The notes: generated from the sequence alone by a model not told the origin. A stretch of 64,000 bases of DNA from Neurospora tetraspora (GCF_033439725.1 NW_026944388.1:496001-560000), one strand, 5' to 3'; counted from the first letter of the stretch, positions 1-11,507 are shown. Made by a program: numbers and translations.

Positions 1-163
1 TCTTGAGTGAACCTCACCAATGTCCCATCTTTTGAAAAGAGTGAATGGAACAAGTGAGCGAGTCGCGTCAGTTGAAACGGGGCTACATTTCAAATACCAC
101 GATTTCTTTCCTTCACAACAAGTACCAATCTAGCAACAACAAGAAGCAAATCTCAAAACAACC

Positions 164-2576
164 ATGGAGCAATTCTTAGACGCCTCCTTGCGGGGTTGGA
201 GGCTAGAGCTTCAGAGAACAATCCGCGCTGAACCACGGGCGGAGTGGGATGGCATGGACACCATCCAACTCCATTGGCAAACGAACTGTTATTGGCGCAC
301 CTTAAAGCGGTTGGGAAGCGGTGCTTTCACTTTCGGAGACGTTTTTCGGCAAGTATGTGAATTGGGAAAATCTCGTCACGAGGTTCGCGCCGTCAAAAGA
401 ATCGGCAAGACTCAAGCAGAAAACTTCCTCAAGACGTCGTAGCGGGAGCTCAAGGCACTTGCCACATTTTCCGTCCAAGACGAGCAGAACCGGTCCAAAG
501 TGAGTTTTGTATCTACCTGTCCAGAACATTTTCTTTCAATCCATTGGAAAAGAAAGGTAGCTGATTTCACACTGCAGATTCACAATCAATATGAGCAACA
601 CTTTGTTCAGTTTCTCTGTTGGTATGAAGATGACAGTTACCTCTACTCGTCAGGGCTAGAAGCGCCCATTCCCACACTTAAGCGCCTTGTCAGTCTTGGC
701 GCGCTAATTATATTAAGCTGGCTACAACACCGACTTGCTAACGGATTTTGATAGATTAACCAGATTTAACCGTCTTAATCAACGAGCGGTAGCGCGTGCT
801 AACTAATTAAAATTTTATACTAGTTACTTTATTTAATATTAAACATCAAAATGCTTTTATATTAATTGCTCCTAGAATGTAGAGTTGAACGTTTTAGTAG
901 TTTATAATGGATTTATATGGTCGTGTAAGTTAGGATTACTTATAGTAGGTATGTAAAAAAACGGATGTATATTGATTTGCTAACAAAATTGCAGGGTTGG
1001 CCATATACCTAAATTTTTTCGCGAATCCATGCACCAGACCCATTGCTGCGTAATGGGTCTGAGAGGCGTTTCTAGCCCAGACGAGTATTTCGCCATGGAG
1101 TTTTTGGAGCTCGGCGATCTCCAGCAGTTTATCGATAAGAAGGCGCCGTTCGAAGAAGACGAAGCAGCTACGATCATTCAACAGGTTGCAGAAGCATTGC
1201 AATTCATGCACACCAATGATTTCATCCACAGGAATCTCAAACCTTCGGTATATCTCCAGCTTGTCAAGTGTACTGCTCAACACTAACGTGGTTGAATTAT
1301 AGAACATTCTCGTTGCAAAAGCGTGGCCTGAATGGCACGTGAAAGTCGCCGATTATGGAATCGCATGGGACTTCGGGGGGGCCTCTTTGTGTACGCTCTA
1401 CGGTGGCACACACGGCTATATAGCCCCGGAGATGCTCGATTTGGCAAACTACACGGCCGCGGTCGATGTGTGGTCGCTGGGGGCTGTGGCCTTCTGTCTA
1501 CGAACCGGTCATCCTCCATTTTCCACTTCCGAGGACTTGAAGCATTATCGCGCGGGTCAAAAGGACTTTCCGAGCCGTGTGCTGGGCATATCGACGGGGT
1601 TCTGTATCGATTTCATCCTGGCGGCTATGCACCCGCTCCCAGAAACGAGGTTGAACATACAGCAAATTCTAGACCAGGAGTGGCTTCACATGCGAGAAAC
1701 GCGCAGGACTTTGACGGATTCGTAAGTTTCGAGTCCCCTAACCTTTTCCAAGATAATGGACTTGAAATGGAACTCAATCTAACCTGTTATAGGTCGCTAT
1801 TAAACAAGTCGCTTCCTACGCTGAGCATGGTGAACAGGTCAACAGCCACCAGCAGGGCGCCCACACCCAATACACAAATCCACACCACGCGTACCTGTAT
1901 AACATGCAACCAATCAAACCCCGCGGATAGCCTAGGAGTCGAGGCAAGGGACGAGAGGATCACGAGGCATGATGCTGTGCGGGTGGACCAGGAGCAGCAA
2001 AGAATAAAAGAGGAGGCAGAGGAGAGAGAGCGACAGCGACTGGCTGCCGAGTCAATAAACAGAAAAGCGCCAGATGGACAAAACAAGCGCCAAAGGGAGT
2101 TGGCATTTTTCTGGAAGAAAAAGGAAGAGGAGGAGTTGAAGAGACAGGAAGAGCTGAGACGAAGACAGGAGATAGTCAAGAGGGAGGAAGAGGCGGAAGA
2201 ACTAGAGCGACAAGCGTTGTATCGCCAAGCAGAGCTCGAGCGGGAACGAAAGCAAAAGGAGCTGGACCAAGCACGAGTGCAGCAAGAGCTTTTACAGCAA
2301 CATCAACAACAACAGCAACAGGAAAGGGAAAAGCGGGCGAGAGAAGAGCCTGAAGACGCGACAGAACAAGAACAAGAGCCCGACGCAGAGAGGATCAAAC
2401 GAGTTAAGAAAGAGCTCAAAACTACCTGCATGGTATGCGGCGAGAAGTTCAACCATCGTAGGGCGCTGACTTGGCATATGAATAAGTTTAGGCATAGGAT
2501 GCCCAAGAAACATTGGGGGTCAGGAGGAGGAGTCACTAAGATCACGGATCTAGATGCTCTTCAAGTGCTTATGTAG
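164..2576 (+). pseudogene. Decayed Ser/Thr kinase fused to coiled coil and C2H2 finger (paralogue 1)
   Basis: Four exons can be read: 164-499, 578-1247 (interrupted by the element at 646-1085), 1303-1721 and 1793-2576, all joined at GT...AG introns in matching phase, about 588 codons. The N-terminal part is a kinase domain: glycine loop LGSGAFTFGDV, beta-3 lysine in VRAVKRI, then HRNLKP, ADYGIAWD and YIAPEM. The catalytic loop has Asn in place of the HRD aspartate and the Mg loop is DYG, so even the parent copy may have been inactive. The last exon codes a long Glu/Arg/Gln-rich coil and one finger, C-x2-C-x12-H-x5-H, near 2429-2497. An in-frame TAG at 440-442 stands where the paralogue at 4051 has CAG (Gln). 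The nonsense codon and the insertion make this a pseudogene. The architecture matches paralogue 2; partners and substrates are unknown. Confidence 0.85.
646..1085. mobile_element. 440-bp TA-flanked MITE inserted in kinase paralogue 1
   Basis: The ends are imperfect inverted repeats: left CTCGTCAGGGCTAGAAGCGC at 646 and right, read inward from 1085, CTCGTCTGGGCTAGAAACGC. The element is flanked by TA at 644-645 and 1086-1087, the target duplication of Tc1/mariner (pogo/Fot1-like) elements. Removing one TA and the element restores an uninterrupted kinase codon run (Y-L-Y-F-A-M-E-F), matching N-L-Y-I-A-M-E-F in paralogue 2. The interior (about 700-1010) is strongly AT-rich, as after RIP, and has no transposase. 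A second inverted repeat (CAGACCCATT...AATGGGTCTG) lies at about 1037-1063 inside the right end. It is therefore a non-autonomous element; the parent transposon is not in the window. Confidence 0.88.
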
Positions 2577-4050
2577 AGAAAGGGGTTTGTGGAGGAAGAG
2601 AAAACAGATGAGGACGTCACCCTTATACATGATACGCTAAACATCACACGGCGCCCTCGATATATCCATCAAACTGCAGGCACGATGATGATATTTACTT
2701 CTCACTCTGGGTCCGGAACATCATGGGGCAAACCCGCTTCGTGGTATTGGAAAACTAAGCCACCAGTTGAACGTTAGAATCGACAAGGAGAGTCGGGTTG
2801 CGTGCAGCCTGATAAACCCTCGGATAGCACCATCCTCCCAGGTGAGATTCGATGCCGTAAGCGTGGCGTGGAAGAAGGCCAAGAGAATCAAGGTTGTTGA
2901 GTGGGAGGCGAGGTCTCTTTGGACATGCAACATGGATTGCCTCTCTTTTTGGTCCCGGAAAGCATTCTCACACTCAGAGTCTCGCTTGACACTCCTCGGT
3001 TTCAACCCTTCCTGTTCGCTTTGCTTCAAGTTAAAGCCGACTCTCGGATATGCGACAGCTCATATTACTTGAGATTGTTGAGAGGTACTTTTCCAAAGGA
3101 TTTCCGTGGTGCCATGAATTAGATAAACGGGTTGGAAATGGCGACCCAGTTGGTTTAACTGAACGGATTTGCGGGGGAGAAACCGCATGACCGGGTTGCG
3201 CGCCAATTCATTCGACATGCTGCCGTTCATTCGATTAAGGTTACAAAGCAAAGTCTCTCGCGGGCTTGCTTGGCTTCTTTGCAACTTCTCGTGGGCTTCA
3301 AAGAGCGGCTTGTTCCTCGGTTAGATGTATGAAAATCATAATGGCTGCATAACTGCAAGCACTCCGGCCCGGGCTTGTAACATTCGGAAGGTGCTCTCCA
3401 CCCCAAGCTTCCATCTGCAGAGTATTTAGCTGGGCCTGGTGCGCCTTTTCCTCTTCAACCCAACAAACCTCCAATCGAGTATTTTCCCGTTCATTGCTCT
3501 CTCTCATTTCAGGCTGCGCATTTTCCGCTGCGCCGTCACAGCCAAGGGTGTCGATTGCGCGATCAGAAGGAGCCTGTTCAGGCTCGGCTGAAATATTTCC
3601 ACATCGGGCTTTCAGCAACCAAGCAGTGTACAGCAGAGTTATATTCGCTATCCTTCAAAAGGGTGTGTTCTTGTTAAGTGTGCCTTGGCGCCCATTCACC
3701 GGCACTCCCGTCCCTTTCAGTATCGCTGGGCTGCCCTGGTTTTCGTTTCTCTTCTTCCTTTACTACTACAGAATTACTTCTATTTTTCTGTCGTCGCCTT
3801 TTCACCTCCTTCACTTTTCGAAGCAATAGAAACACAACCTTTGAGGTTTCTGTTTTTGATCAAGCTTTTGGCCATTCACGTGCTTCTGGAAGGCGCAAAA
3901 GAAGCAAACAGTCGCGATCGAGTCGCGTTAGTCAAACAGCGACCACGCGGCCCCAAAACGGATACTCCCCCCTCACGCCCCCAATTTCCCACGCGGCAAA
4001 CAACAACCTTCATCGGCAAGACCCAAGAATGGAACATCTCTTCATGAACC
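2577..4050. other. Intergenic between kinase paralogues 1 and 2
   Basis: No coding region with family similarity or coherent splicing is visible. The last 300 bases are pyrimidine-rich (runs of ttcctt, ctcctt around 3740-3830) and probably contain the promoter and leader of the downstream kinase copy. Confidence 0.5.
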
Positions 4051-6124
4051 ATGGAAAGCTTTTTGGAGGCCCCTCTGAAGGATTGGAGGATCGGGAGTGC
4101 TTCCGATGAACACCATCCAAATGAAAAGCTCCGTCACCATGCAGTTCCCGGAGGCGCTTTTGAACAGTGGCGTCCCATCCACTTGTGGGAGAGGGTGCAT
4201 TCGGAGAGGTTTATAAGGAAAAGTGCGAACGCGGTTTTCTTCCAGGTAGATTGCGCGCCGTCAAAAGAATCAGCAAAGAGCACGCCGGCTTTCTCATGGC
4301 GTCGCAGCGGGAGCTCCAAGCTCTCGCTACTTTCTCGAAGAAGAACGATCCCAGGGTGAGTGGTTCTACCTACCTGAACATAGCACCTACCGTTCGAACG
4401 GGAGCAAAAATCCACGATTACTGACCAAATGAGGTTATTGTACCTCTACTTATGGGCAGTATCAACAACACTTTGTCCAATTCCTCGGCTGGTTCGAAGA
4501 CCCCAGTAATCTGTACATTGCGATGGAGTTTATGCCGTACGGCGACCTCCAGTAATACATAGACGACAGAGCACCTTTCCCGGAAACAGAGGGATCTTTG
4601 ATTGCGAAACAGGTCGCGATGGGTTTACGTTATATGCACCAAAAAGGCTTCCTCCACAGAGATCTCAAGCCCTTGGTAAGTCTACATATCACCACCCTCA
4701 CAAATCACAAACTGAGTTGCCAGCCATACATACACTGCTCAGATCTAACACCCCTCTGAAATCCAAGAATATCCTCGTCGATACGCCAGGCCCTGAATGG
4801 AAGGTCAAGCTTGCAGACTTTGGCATAGCCAGAAACATCGGCGGCCCTACATTGTACACCCACTACATTGGTACTTATGGCTACATCGCTCCCGAGTTAT
4901 TCGAATCATCGGATGCGTATACGGCCGCGGTCGATATCTGGGCACTAGGGGCCGTCGTATTTTGCATGTGTACCGGCGCCCCGCCCTTTGAGCAACCGCA
5001 ACACCTTCTCCAGTATTGTGCCGGTATGAGATGCTTCCCTTCCCAGGTTTTGGGTCTTTCAACCGGATTCTGCATCGACTTCATCCTGGGGACTATGCAT
5101 GCGAACCCGCGGCAAAGATTGGAGATGGACCAGATCATGGATCACGAGTGGCTCTCCATGGAAAGAACGATTATGAATATGAGTAACCCGTAAGTTATGA
5201 AGCCTCCCCAAAGATTTTCAAAGGGCGAAACCCGTTCTAAGTTGGCGCAGATTCACGAAGCATATGTCGCTCCGCTCATTTGACCCTTGGGACCTCAAAC
5301 AAGCGGCAGCGGCTCTCGACGATCCAGTATCAGCGAAGAAGTTAGAGCCTACTATCGATCCCAGTCTAACCTACCTCGGATGCGAATTAACGTTCTCCGA
5401 ACGAAGATATCTCTTCTACCATCTCGCGAAAAACCCCGATCACTATCGGGATCTCATGCCCGGAGAGCGTCCGATTGATGATGACTTTTTTGATCCCTTT
5501 GGATTCGGAGCGTTGTTTGACCGCCAAGAAGAGAAGTATAAAAGGTCTTGCATGTTCTGTAACGACGACTTCGACAGCCGCGATGCGCTGTTCGAGCACC
5601 TCGAAGAGTCCGGGCACGCTGTAGACAAAGGGACGCGCAGGCGCGCACCCGGGTACAAGCGGCCGGAGGTCTGCAAGAAGCGGGATAGAAGCGAACATCC
5701 GCACAGAAAAGTGAGGAAGACGATAGCGAAACTGGAGAAATAAAGGGCAGAGTATCGCCTTGTCTTGCAAGAGCAGCGGCGGCGGCAGGAGCTGCAACGG
5801 CGTGCTGCTGAACTGAAGCGGAAAGAGGAGCTTCAGAAGCAACAAGAGGAGGAGGAAGAACAATTGCTGAAGCTGAAGCGCGAGGAAGAGGTAAAGCGAA
5901 GGCAAGAAGAATTCATTAAACACCAGCAGCAGCAGAAACGACAGCGGGAGTTGGACGAGGCGGAGGCCGAGGCGAAACAACGCCAGGAGGCACAGCAGCG
6001 ACAGGCCAAGCGAATTAAGACGAACGCTGGTTTTGTTTGCAGGGTGTGCGCCGGTAGTTTCGATACCCGTAGCCAGCTGTTTAGCCATATCAAAAAGGCT
6101 AAGCACAGGGCACCGAGGGATTAG
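4051..6124 (+). pseudogene. Decayed Ser/Thr kinase fused to coiled coil and two C2H2 fingers (paralogue 2)
   Basis: Exons 4051-4355, 4460-4675, 4768-5189 and 5251-6124 are spliced at the same positions as paralogue 1. Kinase motifs are all standard: LVGEGAFGEV loop, LRAVKRI lysine, HRDLKP, ADFGIAR, YIAPEL and DIWALGA, so the parent was probably catalytic. The tail holds two fingers of the form C-x2-C-x12-H-x5-H (about 5552-5620 and 6038-6106) separated by a Lys/Glu/Gln coil. It is broken in three ways: the start (MESFLEAPLKDW, like MEQFLDASLRGW of paralogue 1) and the glycine loop are in different frames, with the shift between about 4150 and 4185; TAA at 4553-4555 replaces the Gln seen in both paralogues (LQQ); and TAA at 5741-5743 splits the zinc-finger exon in frame. 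Both stops are one C-to-T step from CAA. Confidence 0.85.
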
Positions 6125-6175
6125 GTCGTGGCAACAGCGAGACGGTGTTTACACCTCTAGGGGGCTCAATAGAGT

Positions 6176-6310
6176 TCAAGTCGAATGCACCAAGCAGAGC
6201 TCGAGCGAGCGAGCACAGCAAGCGCTTTTCCAGCGGCAACAGCAGCAACAGTAGAAACAGCAACAGTAGCAGCAATAGCAACGAGAAGGGGAGAAACGGG
6301 AATTGTGAGA
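6176..6310 (+). pseudogene. Fragment of the kinase-family Gln-rich coil
   Basis: The stretch beginning caccaagcagagctcgagcg at about 6187 closely matches paralogue 1 at about 2223 (cgccaagcagagctcgagcg), and the following cagcaacagcaa run matches its poly-Gln segment, ending in GEKRE against paralogue 1 EREKR. One frame gives a Gln run interrupted by three TAG codons, each of which would be CAG before a C-to-T change. No kinase or finger is attached. It looks like a third, partial duplicate of the 3' exon lying directly behind paralogue 2. Confidence 0.6.
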
Positions 6311-7140
6311 GAATGTTGGCATCTGGGTACAACTTGCCTGAAGTTGATCAAGAACTACGCATACATGACAGACACGCTTTTCTTGTATGTGGAACGGTGA
6401 GAGGTGATCGTTTACCTCAAGCTGATACCGCGCCTCTCTCACGCCGCCTCTGCGTTTCTTCACAACCATGTTAGTCTCTTTTTTTTTCTTCCCCTGTACC
6501 AGGAAAAGTTTGTGTTTCTCTACATATTCACTGTCAGGCGTGGAAGCAGCGATGTCAAATATTGAACAACAAAACTAAACACAGTACCAAGGTTTGAGAT
6601 AGATTTATGTGGTGTTGTAACGAATGATCACGACCTTTTGGTTTTTTTTTGGTTTGGACGTCTCCATCTTGAGGTTGTAAGTGTGAGTGAGTGTCTGTAG
6701 GGCTGACTGGGTGGTTGGTTACACTAGGATCGAATCTTCCAGTCTGTCAAGTGCTTGACGCACTTTGAGACGCAGGAACAGAGAGAGGAACATGAGACGG
6801 ATAGGTAAGGTACCTAGGTACTCGGAGCTAGCATCGTACTCAGGTTCCCAGACGCAATCTCGTGTTAGTCCCGGGTAGATTTGCATGTGTAGACGATGTG
6901 CAGGCTGCATAGGTAGGAATCCGGGGTAAGCTCCCTCCTACCACCACCCAACTCCTACCTAGCTCCTAGCTCCTAGCTTTTAGCTGGCTCCCTCCTCGTC
7001 AATACGCTAGCCGTCCAGCAAGAGCGTCAGGCCAGGGAAGAGTTACGATCAAGGGTAGTGCTTAGTTAGGTAGGTACCTAGGGGTGTGTTTACTTACTCC
7101 CCCGCCTCTCTCTCTGGTCTCGTGTAACTCACCCAGGTAG
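6311..7140. other. Intergenic, TAGG/GGTA-rich
   Basis: There is no supportable gene. The stretch carries T runs at about 6478-6488 and 6640-6650 and, from about 6800, many short taggtacctagg and cctacctagctcc motifs. These simple sequences recur at 7380-7500 and near 61.7 kb. Confidence 0.5.
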
Positions 7141-7142
7141 TA

Positions 7143-7380
7143 CCGCTTCTACTCACTCAAACCGGTTTTGCTCGAACAGATATAGCGCTATCGTTTAGTC
7201 CTGATCGCAACTGATCGCATGCTTGCCAACGTGGCGACTCAGATGCTTGGGACGCTTGAGGGGACATATATTGGTGGAGTTGCCAGCGGCATCGCACTCC
7301 CGTGCTGGACTTTGCTACTCTCAGTTAGCCCCGGAGCTGGACAGGGGTTGAGTAAAACCGGGTTGAGTGAGTAGAAGCGG
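7143..7380. mobile_element. 238-bp TA-flanked inverted-repeat element (MITE-like)
   Basis: The left end CCGCTTCTACTCACTCAA at 7143 is repeated inverted at the right end (read inward from 7380: CCGCTTCTACTCACTCAA), and similarity continues for about 34 bases with a few substitutions, some of them transitions. TA flanks both sides (7141-7142 and 7381-7382), which suggests a Tc1/mariner-type duplication, although the TA could also be part of the repeat. There is no ORF inside. The terminus differs from the CTCGTC group found elsewhere in the window. Confidence 0.65.
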
Positions 7381-7382
7381 TA

Positions 7383-10300
7383 CCTAGAGGTAGGTAGGTA
7401 GGCTCAAAGGTATGTATGTAAGTCTCAGCCAATCCCAAGCCGGAGACAAATCCAAAAGGGGTAAACAGCTACCTCTCTACCTACCTCTATCTACCCAAGC
7501 TACCTTCTCCCCTAACGTCCCCCCTACCGTCCTCTAGATCCTCAGCGACCCAGGCACCCCGGGAAAACACCAGCGAACGCTACCGACCCAGCAGTTTGGT
7601 ACCACTAAGTCAGTCCCGGTCCCGTCCGCAACCTTGTCTACATATGTAGTGTATAGTGTAGTGTAGTGTAAAGAAGAACCAACCGGGAAGAGCGGATGCG
7701 TTACCGTGGCTGAGAACCGCTTCTGCCGTCTATACAAGGGACACAAGGACCCTTGAGGCACGGCTTGACGAGCGCCTTGACGAAACGGCGCAGCGGCGTC
7801 TCCTTCTAGAAGGAACACCGTAGGGACGGCCAGTGCCCAGGGCAGGGGGTATGTAAGCTGTAAGCTGTAAGCTGGGGTTGAGGCTGGGACTGGCGCTTGA
7901 TTGCGCGCGCCATAGGGCGCCAGTATGTGTCGACACGGCGTTATACGGCGTTAGGAAAAGGGGAAAAGGGAGATTGGGGGCTAGGACTAGGGCTGGCTGG
8001 CACGGGTTTGGCGCGGATGGCACAGCTTCTTGGTTCTTATCGTGGGTTTGTGGCACTTGAGCAGTGGTAGGTCTGTAGACGCGGAGAAGACGGGAGGATG
8101 TTGCTGTTGTGCTTGTGTTGTCCTTGGACTGGGGAACAGGACCCCAGATGATGATGATGTTCTCCGCCTCTTGACGACAGCCGATAGACGACTTCCTACC
8201 CTTTGTGATGATGGGCAACCTGGTTGTGGGCGACGTTAGGTTTGCCCGTATTCGCGCTTATCTTTTCTGCTTGACTTGCGATTCGTCATTCTGAAAAATC
8301 ATGCCCCAGAGGAAGCTCATCGCCTGGGCAAATTGAGTGAGTGATCTTTCATAGCGGTTCGACCAGACGGAAAACAGGAATCATCCAAGTCACAAGATGA
8401 GAGATATCCCGTAGTCTCCCGTGCCCTCACGGAATATCTTGGATGCTACGATCCGTGCCTGCCCGGCCCCGAAACGGAAGACGGTATGTCTAGGCATCCG
8501 AACACCAATGAGCTCTGCAAAACGCGATTTTAGGGGTCCTGGGGGTGTTTTTGTCCCGGCAGGCTGGGGAAACACCCATTTCGAAGATGACGAAGCAAAG
8601 AGTGTGCTTGGTGGTTGGTAGTACACGCGGCAGGTGTCTGGGGCTGTCAAGTAATCAACAATTCCATATTCGGCGTTCGGGGTTACAGACCGATCGGAGA
8701 CGGCATGAAAAAGGGCGCCGAGTCATTTCTGTTTTCCGCTTCCGAGTGCTCAGCGTCGTTTCGGACAAGGCAGCAATATTGTAAAGGGTACGTGTGAGTG
8801 CTGACGTGGGGATTGGCTGACATGCGAGGAGCTTCTCGTGCTCGGCTGTAACCCACCGAGTTCGTCACCACCCTTGTCTCCGACTCATCTTAAATCCGTG
8901 TCCCCACGGGAGCTGGGGGTACATACCGGGACATTGCGGTTCTCAACGATGCTTAAACTACCTGGGTTTCGTGGTAACGGTGACGATTGACATATAGAGG
9001 ATTGAGAAGATAATGCTGATTTTTCAGTGAACAGTCCTACCCTCGGACGATCTGCATATGGGACCAGACACAGAGTGATATGTATCACTTGTCAAGTCTT
9101 CTTGTCATGTTGATACTGAAAATGACACTTGACATCCCACTCCGCAAACCCCTTGTTTCTCCATTCGGTACTTGGGCAGCACGTCAACCTTTTCAACAGT
9201 TGCACAGCCCCGAGTTTGTCAGCGGCAACGTTGAGTTTTGGTTGGACAGCATCGCATCATCTCTCCGACTGGCGATTGCGGGATGCGATTTGGCGATATC
9301 TGGTAGCGACTTTGATACGACGCCAGCGGATGACGCATCGGCCAGCCCCTTTTGAGGGGTCTATGTAGGGGGTGTCGTTACGCAGGCTCGCAGGTTAACG
9401 TTGCGTGCGGTGAACTTTGACGAGAGTTAGGTAAGCTTCATGTTCTTGGCTTGCCAGGCTCCCCTCTATGGATTTCTCTTGGTTGTACAACGAGCAGCAG
9501 ATCCGCAGTGACTATCTTCAAGCTTACGGATACAGCCTTCGCAGCGGTCAACCTTATGGGTCGTTGACTTGTTGTTCTGCTAAGCCACAGTTGCCCGTAT
9601 CGCCGTTGAGCGAGTCTCGGCTGATAAGGCTGTTGCCGTTGAAGAGAATCAGCTAGATACATACGTTGATGGGGAAAGGACGGTGAAGCGAGATGATCTC
9701 CATTGGGCTGAGACTTCCTCCGCATTCCACTTGAGTGAGAGCGGATTGAAGTGAGAGTTCCGATCCTTTCGTCCCGACTTTATCGCTCTTTCCTCCTCAG
9801 CCCTATGAGTGGGGTCCAAGTAAATCGTCCAATGACAAAGCTCACAGTGATCCCGTCTCTTCAAGCTCCGACTTGGCCCGCGCTTGCAAAAGCTCCGCCA
9901 AAAGCTCGTCGTGCACTGGCCATCTGTTGCGCAAAGAGGAGCACTTTTGGCTTGTGGCAGGCACAGAGCGGGGAGTTGTGCAAGGCTTCGCGCCAGGCCA
10001 AGTGCCCGCCCACTCCCGTCGCTTCCACACTTGTCACGGGTTGAAAGCCGAGGCGATCCTTTCGCTCCCCCCACACAACAATTCGGTTTCGAGGGAAAGA
10101 GAGAAAAAAAAACAGATGAACGGCGGGTTTCTTTCCGTGCGACTCATCGGCGCCCCGGTTGATCACGGCAGCATCCACTCCTTCCGCGGCGTCCACTCTC
10201 ACCCACGAGTCCCGTTCATGGACTCAGCAGTGCACTCACATCACTCCCCTCACCCCCCGTGGACACACACTGCGACTGACAGTCAGCGTGGGTTTCGGCG

Positions 10301-10960
10301 TTACGATCGCGGTCCCGAACTATAATTTCCAGGCTGCCAGGGCAGGCTTCAAGCTTTTCCTCCCGCCACCGATGCTCGTCGCCCACACAACGGAACCGGC
10401 GATGTAATGTGCACAAGCCTGTGATCGATAGATTGTGTGTGTTTCGCATGATGGCATCCTTATGTCTCTGTGACAGGGCACCTCATGGAAGGATTAGATT
10501 CAAGCTTTTTTGTTCGCTTCAGGCCGTGCAGCCCCGTGCTTGCTTCTCTTAATTGAATTCCTTCACCGCCTGCGGATAGGCGCAACGGCAACTGACATGA
10601 CAACCAAGGCTTGTCCTGGCTACAGTAGTAACAGGTAACAACTGTGCTGCCAACTGAAATTTGCTGGTGGCAGTGCCTGGAGTACGGAGCCATCGATTGT
10701 TAGGTCAAAAGAGGAAATGGGAAGCGTGTACGAAAAGTTGAACCAAAATATCCCTTTCGTACAGAGTTTAGTCCTAGGGGTTTAATTGGGGCTTCGGTCA
10801 GCAGACCAACAACGCATCTTGTTTTCTTTGCTGGCCGAGGTGTAAACAACGGGAGTATAAGCGAGGCTGTTGCAGTGCCTCAATTTCCAACGGTTTAGAC
10901 CCCTCAATGTTGTTTCTTGACGTGGAGCTGTTAGTGTCGGGTGCTTGCGACAGCTTGATA
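7383..10960. other. Long intergenic stretch
   Basis: Only short frames of unconvincing composition occur, several overlapping on opposite strands. Simple sequence is visible: taggtaggtagg at 7390-7402 and gtgtagtgtagtgta near 7655. No domain or spliced structure could be supported. Regulatory DNA or a non-coding transcript is possible but not shown. Confidence 0.4.
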
Positions 10961-11505
10961 CTCGTCGGTTAGGTGGGAACGCTTGCAGCCAGCCAACCAA
11001 CTCTCCTCGTCCCTCTGAGAGTCGGCTTTTTTACTTGTATCTTTCAAGCCGTATATCTTTCAAGCTTTGAAGGAATCCCTCAACCAAAATGTAACCAAAC
11101 CATGTGCAAAGACATTCATTCGATACGTCTCAACTCGGGCTATCTATCGGTACCCGAAGCGATTCGTTATTTTGGATTGTTATTGTTTTTTTCCATTGCA
11201 ATTCTTCTTCATAGTGATCCGTTACTACTTGCTCGAGGGAGGGTTAGGGTTGTACTAATCTCAGTGCTGAGTTCAACACTGAAGTCATTTGGACATTTGG
11301 GACTGTGCAAAAACATTCGTTAGAAACGCAAAGTATAGGTTACCTCCCATATGTCTTCTTGAGTTAATTGTACTTGAAATGGTGGTGTTGTGGCTGAAAG
11401 TCTTGAAAGATACACCACTTGAAAGATATAGGTAAAAAAGCCGACTCTCAGAGGGACGAGGAGAGTTGGTTGGCTGGCTGCAAGCGTTCCCACCTAACCG
11501 ACGAG
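10961..11505. mobile_element. 545-bp MITE with about 110-bp terminal inverted repeats
   Basis: Bases 10961-11034 and the complement of 11432-11505 are identical over 74 positions, starting CTCGTCGGTTAGGTGGGAAC. The similarity continues for about 35 more bases, where the differences are mostly C/T or G/A transitions and both arms carry a doubled tatctttcaag motif. TA flanks both ends (10959-10960 and 11506-11507). The middle has no transposase frame, so the element is non-autonomous. The perfect outer arms suggest a recent insertion. The first six bases are the same as in the elements at 646 and 52864. Confidence 0.9.
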
Positions 11506-11507
11506 TA

